A stretch of DNA of 26,274 bases from an uncultured Nostocoides sp. (GTDB lineage Bacteria > Actinomycetota > Actinomycetes > Actinomycetales > Dermatophilaceae), in contig CAKZIH010000003.1 in NCBI GenBank assembly GCA_936931335.1, forward strand, positions 1-26,274, in the 5' to 3' direction. Under the pieces are notes generated by a model. It worked only from the letters and a program-made list of their open reading frames with translations. It was not told the DNA's origin and made no database searches. This document shows positions 23,301 to 26,274 of the stretch, one piece after another. Positions within the stretch are counted from its first letter, which is position 1; each line of letters begins with the position of its first letter. Position numbers and translations under genes: made by a program.

Positions 23301-23960
23301 GATGTCGACGCCATCCATGACGACGGGACCATCGGTGTCCAGGACGTTGACCTTGAGGTGCGCCGCGGCGAGTTGGTCCTCTTGCTCGGACAGGTCGGTT
23401 CCGGCAAGTCCAGCCTGCTGCGCGGGCTCGCGGGGCTGATCGACCATACGGGCTCGATCCGGTGGAACGACAGCGAGGTCGACGACGCGGAACTCTTCCT
23501 GCGCCCCGGGCAAGTGGCGTATGTCGCCCAGGTCCCCCGGGTGCTCTCCGGGACCTTTGCGGACAACGTCCAACTGGGCTTCGCCCGCGAGTTCGAGGGC
23601 CCGGTCGCCGATGCTCGCCTCACGCCGGACGTGGACACCGCGGGTGGCCCGCACGCGATGATCGGCCACCGTGGGGTCCGCCTGTCCGGTGGGCAGGTGC
23701 AGCGCCTGGCCATGGCCCGGGCCTTGGCCGCCGATGCCGAACTCCTCCTCGCCGACGACGTGTCCAGCGCGCTGGACGCGGCGACCGAGGTCGAGCTGTG
23801 GCGGGCCCTACGGGAGCGGGAGACCACGGTCATCGGTGCGACCTCCAAGCGAGCAGCGCTTGCTCAGGCGGACCGAGTGGTCGTCTTGGTCGACGGTCGC
23901 GTCGCCGCGATCGGGCCGTGGTCGCAGTTGTCGTCGGACTGGGGCCATCTGGCCGGTTGA
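20400..23960 (+). CDS. Fused full-length ABC exporter (TMD-NBD-TMD-NBD), one degenerate ATP site
   Basis: The 1186-residue protein starts MTTETAQPPPPAP, with GGAG 6 bases upstream. It has a Pro-rich cytoplasmic tail, then a first membrane domain (about 45-345). NBD1 follows: A-loop FSYGEG, Walker A GRTGSGKST near 390, Q-loop VVTQRTE, signature LSAGE near 491, Walker B VVVLDEAT, H-loop VAHRLST. A second membrane domain spans about 640-920. NBD2 has Walker A GQVGSGKSS near 996, Q-loop YVAQVPRV, signature LSGGQ near 1094, Walker B LLLADD, and H-switch region GATSKRAAL. In NBD2 the catalytic Glu is Asp and the switch His is Ser. Its cargo is unknown; lipid or drug export are usual roles for this family. 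Most relatives are two half-transporter genes. No obvious partner lies beside it. Confidence 0.93.
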   Translation: MTTETAQPPPPAPSPASIPDSRANTQGEDAAYRERPERQVNWRRLRNPVAGVAVAALVFGAVAQSLGTLVAGSLAEHATARLVWILLLCVVGGAILDTIGRFIWAGVVDRAEGRLREDLLDAALYQPLQALSEQAVGEVLDRVDDDTHEVGSLLRMQVWGILRTLVSAIPLWIIASLTWWPAWFCFPLVAVAVALVMRGLLRKIAAGKVLEEAAWTDHAAALEEGIAGRDDLRTSLGQSFAIGRLAYLSAVVHDKFFAVLRLERRVTLRASLLLHGLLAVVAVAGVWLAHEGRMSIGELVTLFLVTSMFAGLAGQVAQQLPEVQAGMGAVIRLRSMLAVAPEPSGGSQLDQQGGFDLDFRHLNFSYGEGTFALQDIDIHVPSGSTIALVGRTGSGKSTLASLVSRAMEPERGTVLLGGVDVLDLDLHALREAVGVVTQRTEIVTGSLHDNITLFAERPRADVEAVIVELGLTDWVAGLDNGLDTMLGPGGTTLSAGEEQLLAFARLLVRDVRVVVLDEATARMDPLTESRVVAASQRLLEGRTGILVAHRLSTIARADLVAVLDRGRVIQFGPRAQLAAAEGRFSELLQAAGVSHETPPPAVAEGDEVAVGAARRRGQPLDRPDPGDGPSLARGTWHALRIKPAWGLISVVLFLGMSLTGALGAITGYLWGHTIEALRDDEFPRAWVALVAASILIGPILLAEAVARYPRWWVEILLRVRMSVLVGQTSQRRLEQTPPGEVVARAMDSDRFARYADRWVDFVNGLLIAVATSIAAGTVLAGGVLAAVLVTSALASALGRPIAGRSAAKASAQRARFGRSLVSTLESVRTIKLAGRTPEVHRHLHDVDQGRVDAAVREHRVQAVLDGVPIVMVQLGAVAAWAGLLWGKWGLATALLVVNAVNGFDWFGRVAGAVVTEAPGTRAWQRATSRMAGGVDLLDVPPGVDLLTGASQAPPAAKRIPLHTLTLRDVDAIHDDGTIGVQDVDLEVRRGELVLLLGQVGSGKSSLLRGLAGLIDHTGSIRWNDSEVDDAELFLRPGQVAYVAQVPRVLSGTFADNVQLGFAREFEGPVADARLTPDVDTAGGPHAMIGHRGVRLSGGQVQRLAMARALAADAELLLADDVSSALDAATEVELWRALRERETTVIGATSKRAALAQADRVVVLVDGRVAAIGPWSQLSSDWGHLAG

Positions 23961-23963
23961 CGC

Positions 23964-23986
23964 CGGCCCGATGCACATCTGGGCCG
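23964..23986 (+). terminator. Stem-loop after the ABC exporter gene
   Basis: Nine pairs (CGGCCCGAT with ATC-T-GGGCCG, one bulged T) enclose a GCAC loop, starting 3 bases past the stop codon. There is no T-run, so its strength is uncertain. Confidence 0.4.
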
Positions 23987-23996
23987 CGAAACCGCA

Positions 23997-24002
23997 TAGC
24001 GT
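23997..24002 (+). promoter_or_regulatory. Putative -10 box (TAGCGT) of the SRPBCC gene
   Basis: TAGCGT is followed by exactly six bases and the ATG at 24009. The GGAGGG in the spacer touches the ATG too closely to act as a ribosome-binding site. Confidence 0.45.
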
Positions 24003-24008
24003 GGAGGG

Positions 24009-24476
24009 ATGAGTAACGACACGAGCATCACCGTCGAGCGGGTCATCCCCGCCTCCAGCGCCGAGATCTTCGACGTCCTGTCCAACCCCAACCGGCACGC
24101 CGACCTGGACGGCTCCGGCTATGTCCGCAATGTCGCCAAGGGCGACCGGATCACCGGCGTCGGTCAGGTGTTCACCATGAACATGGAGGGTGAGCACATG
24201 GGCGGGGAGTACCGCACCGAGAACCATGTGACCGGCTACTCCGAGAACGCCCTGCTCGCGTGGCAAACCGCCCCGGCCGGCACAGAGCCCAAGGGCTGGG
24301 AGTGGGTCTGGGAGCTCACCCCCCAGGGCTCCGACTCCACTCTGGTCCGCCACACCTACGACTGGTCCAAGGTCACCGACAAGGACCTGCTCAAGAAGGT
24401 CTCCTTCCCGCTGATCAGCGAAGAGCAGCTGGAAGACACCCTCGTCAAGCTCGACGAGGCCGTCACCGGCTCCTGA
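24009..24476 (+). CDS. SRPBCC (START/polyketide-cyclase-like) family protein
   Basis: The 155-residue protein starts MSNDTSITVERVIPASSAEIFDVLSNPNRHADLDGSG, the usual opening of this helix-grip family: a strand, then a helix with IFDVLSNP and the conserved HADLDGSG. It goes on with beta strands (GDRITGVGQVFTMNM, YRTENHVTGY, LAWQTAP, WVWELTP, TLVRHTYDW) and ends in the long C-terminal helix that closes the hydrophobic cavity (EEQLEDTLVKLDEAV). Such proteins bind small hydrophobic ligands or act as cyclases/aromatases. Nothing in the neighbourhood indicates a ligand. It is a single gene between two terminator-like hairpins. Confidence 0.88.
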   Translation: MSNDTSITVERVIPASSAEIFDVLSNPNRHADLDGSGYVRNVAKGDRITGVGQVFTMNMEGEHMGGEYRTENHVTGYSENALLAWQTAPAGTEPKGWEWVWELTPQGSDSTLVRHTYDWSKVTDKDLLKKVSFPLISEEQLEDTLVKLDEAVTGS

Positions 24477-24517
24477 GGCGCGGTGGTCCGCCGTCTGCTG
24501 ACGGGCCTGCGGCCCTG

Positions 24518-24554
24518 GAACGCCCAGTCACCCATCCCGGGTGACTGGGCGTTC
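24518..24554. terminator. Bidirectional terminator between convergent genes
   Basis: A perfect 16-bp stem (24518-24533 with 24539-24554, core CGCCCAGTCACCC) encloses a 5-base ATCCC loop. It lies 41 bases after the SRPBCC stop. On the other strand it contains the TGA (24530-24528) of the VOC gene. No T-run is on either side, so it acts through the stem alone if at all. Confidence 0.65.
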
Positions 24555-25016
24555 GCGCATTCGTCGGCTCGAGGCGTCGCCGGTTCCGGTCGAGTTGGTG
24601 ACGGACTCGTCCGAATCGGCGCCGAGAATATTGACCATCCAGGCCGTGCCGAATCGCTCGGTGAGCATGCCGAATTCGTCGCCCCACATCTGCTTCTCCA
24701 GGGGCGTTGTCACCCTTGCCCCCTCGGACAACTTGTCCCAGTAGCCACGCAGCAGGTCGCTCTCCGGGCCGCTGAGCGAGATCGAGATCGCCGATCCGGA
24801 CGGCGAGGTGCGGGGCATGTCCGGATGCTCGTCGTCCGCCATCAGCGTGAAACCCTCCGGGGTCTCCAGCCGCGCGTGCATCACCCCGTCATTCCCGGTG
24901 TCGCCGAACTCGGCAAAGGTGTTGATCTTCAGATCCCCGCCGAGGACGGACTGATAGAACTCCATGGCTTCGCGAGCGGTGCCGGCGAAGGTCAAGTAGG
25001 GGTTGAGTGTAGCCAT
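24528..25016 (-). CDS. PhnB-like VOC family protein
   Basis: The 162-residue protein begins MATLNPYLTFAGTAREAMEFYQSVLGG, the PhnB/DUF1428-type glyoxalase opening, with GAGAGGA 6 bases before the ATG at 25016. It goes on with VMHARLETPEGFTLMADDEHP, LSGPESDLLRGYWDKLSEGA, and WGDEFGMLTERFGTAWMVNIL, the second beta-alpha-beta unit. Many PhnB-like proteins lack the metal ligands of glyoxalase I, and the function is usually unknown. After VNIL there is an unstructured, charged tail of about 30 residues whose stop lies inside the terminator hairpin. It is convergent with the SRPBCC gene and divergent from the HipA-like gene. Confidence 0.88.
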   Translation of the reverse strand: MATLNPYLTFAGTAREAMEFYQSVLGGDLKINTFAEFGDTGNDGVMHARLETPEGFTLMADDEHPDMPRTSPSGSAISISLSGPESDLLRGYWDKLSEGARVTTPLEKQMWGDEFGMLTERFGTAWMVNILGADSDESVTNSTGTGDASSRRMRERPVTRDG

Positions 25017-25080
25017 CGTGGTCCTCTCGATGCGGTCGCCCCCGGACGAGGCGGCGCCGATGCCAGCCTAGGGATCGACA

Positions 25081-25086
25081 TACGCT
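25081..25086 (+). promoter_or_regulatory. Putative -10 box (TACGCT) of the HipA-like operon
   Basis: TACGCT is followed by six bases and the ATG at 25093. The GAGGGA in the spacer abuts the ATG and is too close to serve as a ribosome-binding site. Confidence 0.45.
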
Positions 25087-25092
25087 GAGGGA

Positions 25093-25857
25093 ATGCTCGA
25101 GCGCCTTCTCGCGACCCGGTATGTCGTGCCCTTGCGCGAGGGTGGCAGCCTGCCCGGCATCGTCGAGGCGGATGACCTGGGCACCTATGTCGTGAAATTC
25201 CGCGGCGCCGGACAGGGACTCAAGGTGTTGGTGGCCGAGGTGATCGTCGGCGAACTCGCCCGTGCCCTCGGCATTCTCACGCCCCGCCTGGCCGTCGTCG
25301 ACCTGACCGCCGCCATCGCCAAGTATGAAGCAGACGAAGAGGTCCAAGACCTGCTCAACGCGAGCATCGGCACCAATCTCGGCGTCGACTACCTTCCCGG
25401 GGCGTTCGGCTACGACGGATCGCGACCCCCCACGGCGCAACTCGCGGCGGACATCATCTGGCTGGACGCCTTTACCGCCAATGTGGACCGGACCTGGAGC
25501 AACCCGAACCTGCTGGTCTGGCACGGGCAGACCTGGGCCATCGACCACGGAGCCGCGCTCTACTTTCATCACTCGTGGCCGCGCAAGACCCCGGACTCTT
25601 CCCGTTTCGCGCGCCTTCCGTATGACGCGTCGAGTCACGTCCTGGCCGGGGTCGCCGGGTCGGTGGGTGACGCGCATACGCGTTTGGCCCCGCTGGTCAC
25701 CCCCGCCCTGCCCGCGGTCCTCGCCGCGATCCCCGACGAGTGGCTCGAGAGCACCCCGGATCTTGCCGATCCCCCCGCGATCCGGGCCGCGTATGCCGAA
25801 CACCTCACCGCGCGCCTCGCGGCCGCCGGGGCCTGGCTGCCGGGGGCCGGCGTATGA
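25093..25857 (+). CDS. HipA-like kinase family protein
   Basis: The 254-residue protein has kinase-fold landmarks: TYVVKF with Lys 35, VLVAEVIVGELARALGI with a conserved Glu helix, the catalytic loop AFTANVDRTWSNPNLL (Asp 132 and Asn 137), and the metal loop AIDHGAAL (Asp 151). HipA proteins phosphorylate tRNA synthetases in toxin-antitoxin systems, but this short actinobacterial/proteobacterial form is a separate group that is not shown to be a toxin, and no HipB-like helix-turn-helix antitoxin is next to it. The start MLERLLATRYVVPLREGG is family-like and has a leaderless promoter. Its TGA overlaps the ATG of the DUF3037 gene (ATGA), so the two are translationally coupled. Confidence 0.86.
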   Translation: MLERLLATRYVVPLREGGSLPGIVEADDLGTYVVKFRGAGQGLKVLVAEVIVGELARALGILTPRLAVVDLTAAIAKYEADEEVQDLLNASIGTNLGVDYLPGAFGYDGSRPPTAQLAADIIWLDAFTANVDRTWSNPNLLVWHGQTWAIDHGAALYFHHSWPRKTPDSSRFARLPYDASSHVLAGVAGSVGDAHTRLAPLVTPALPAVLAAIPDEWLESTPDLADPPAIRAAYAEHLTARLAAAGAWLPGAGV

Positions 25858-26264
25858 GCGGCACGCCCTACCAATACTTCGTCGTCCGCTGCGTCCCGCG
25901 GGTCGAGCGCGAGGAATTCGTCAACGTCGGTGTGGTGCTCTTTGCCGACCAAGTCGGCTATCTGGACGCCGCTTTCGCTATCGACGAGGACCGGTTGCGC
26001 GCCCTCGACCCCCATCTTGAGGTCGCTTCGGTGTCCGCCTCACTGAAGGTCATTGCCGACGTATGCCGCGGCGTCGCCGCCCCTGGCCGGCCTGACCTGC
26101 CGACCCCCGGAAAGCGGTTTGGCTGGCTATCCGCCCCGCGCAGCACCATCCTGCAGCCGGGCCCCCGCCATGGCGGCCTGACCGACGATCCGGAACAGGA
26201 ACTGGCGGCGCTGCTGGCCCGACTGGTCGCCTGCCCGGCTCAGCGCCCCGCGCGTAGGGCGTAG
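25854..26264 (+). CDS. DUF3037 domain protein
   Basis: The 136-residue protein starts MSGTPYQYFVVRCVPRVEREEFVNVGVVLF, the characteristic opening of DUF3037. It continues with AFAIDEDRLRALDPHLEV and GKRFGWLSAPRSTILQPGPRH, and ends in a basic tail (AQRPARRA). The longer open frame upstream is ignored because the ATG at 25854 overlaps the HipA-like stop by four bases. The pair with a HipA-like kinase recurs in other bacteria, which suggests the two products act together. No catalytic motif is clear to me. It may be a substrate or an inhibitor of the kinase, but this is inference. Nothing lies between its stop and the window edge. Confidence 0.88.
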   Translation: MSGTPYQYFVVRCVPRVEREEFVNVGVVLFADQVGYLDAAFAIDEDRLRALDPHLEVASVSASLKVIADVCRGVAAPGRPDLPTPGKRFGWLSAPRSTILQPGPRHGGLTDDPEQELAALLARLVACPAQRPARRA

Positions 26265-26274
26265 GCCGCCACCG

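Noticed and set aside
22404..23669. A 421-codon minus-strand frame opposite the ABC exporter
   Set aside because: It mirrors the second half of the exporter and has no recognisable domain or start signal.
1..26274. CRISPR arrays, IS elements, prophage genes or rRNA
   Set aside because: No regularly spaced repeats, transposase or integrase motifs, phage structural genes or rRNA sequences were seen.

Overview
This window is chromosomal DNA of a very GC-rich actinobacterium. The evidence is a mycothiol gene (mshC) inside its usual actinobacterial neighbourhood (PAC2 protein, SCO1664 family, DUF3090, MSMEG_4193-type phosphatase), ATP-dependent DNA ligases of the mycobacterial LigB and LigC types, an SPFH/ribbon-helix-helix pair, and many start codons preceded by a TANNNT-like -10 box at leaderless spacing. 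The gene set suggests Micrococcales, perhaps the Dermatophilaceae/Intrasporangiaceae, but that is inference. No phage, IS element, CRISPR array or rRNA is visible. It reads as ordinary chromosome with some accessory genes.

Layout. 1-5008: a HAD phosphatase (cut by the window edge) diverges from a PAC2 protein. A minus-strand operon follows: histidine phosphatase, DUF3090, SCO1664-like protein, mshC. 5091-7433: CorA-type metal channel, UppP, and a small acidic protein. 7479-9840: M20 peptidase whose start overlaps the stop of a lipoprotein, then a second paralogous lipoprotein. 9986-13792: LigC and a large DUF3516-type DEAD/H helicase. 13871-15155: SPFH membrane protein plus a ribbon-helix-helix protein with an AT-hook-like tail, behind an AT-rich operator-like stretch. 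15241-15589: tRNA-Leu(GAG), a strong terminator and a 93-base imperfect palindrome. 15590-20234: a VOC protein, a frameshifted DUF429 gene, gdhA, ligB, and a second VOC gene broken by an amber codon. 20400-23960: one polypeptide carrying a full ABC exporter with one degenerate ATPase site. 24009-26264: SRPBCC protein, bidirectional terminator, PhnB-like VOC protein, and an overlapping pair of a HipA-like kinase and a DUF3037 protein.

Working together: mshC makes the cysteine ligation step of mycothiol. Its operon partners are conserved but poorly understood, and one (SCO1664) carries kinase-like motifs similar to those of the HipA-like gene at the other end of the window. UppP recycles the cell-wall lipid carrier, GdhA assimilates ammonium, and LigB, LigC and the helicase act on nucleic acids.

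The most unusual signals are not genes. The tetranucleotide GTAC is strikingly rare across the window, while its C-to-T products GTAT/ATAC, especially in GTATGC/GCATAC, are common and override normal codon choice. About ten genes also share a -10-like hexamer placed 6-8 bases before the start codon.
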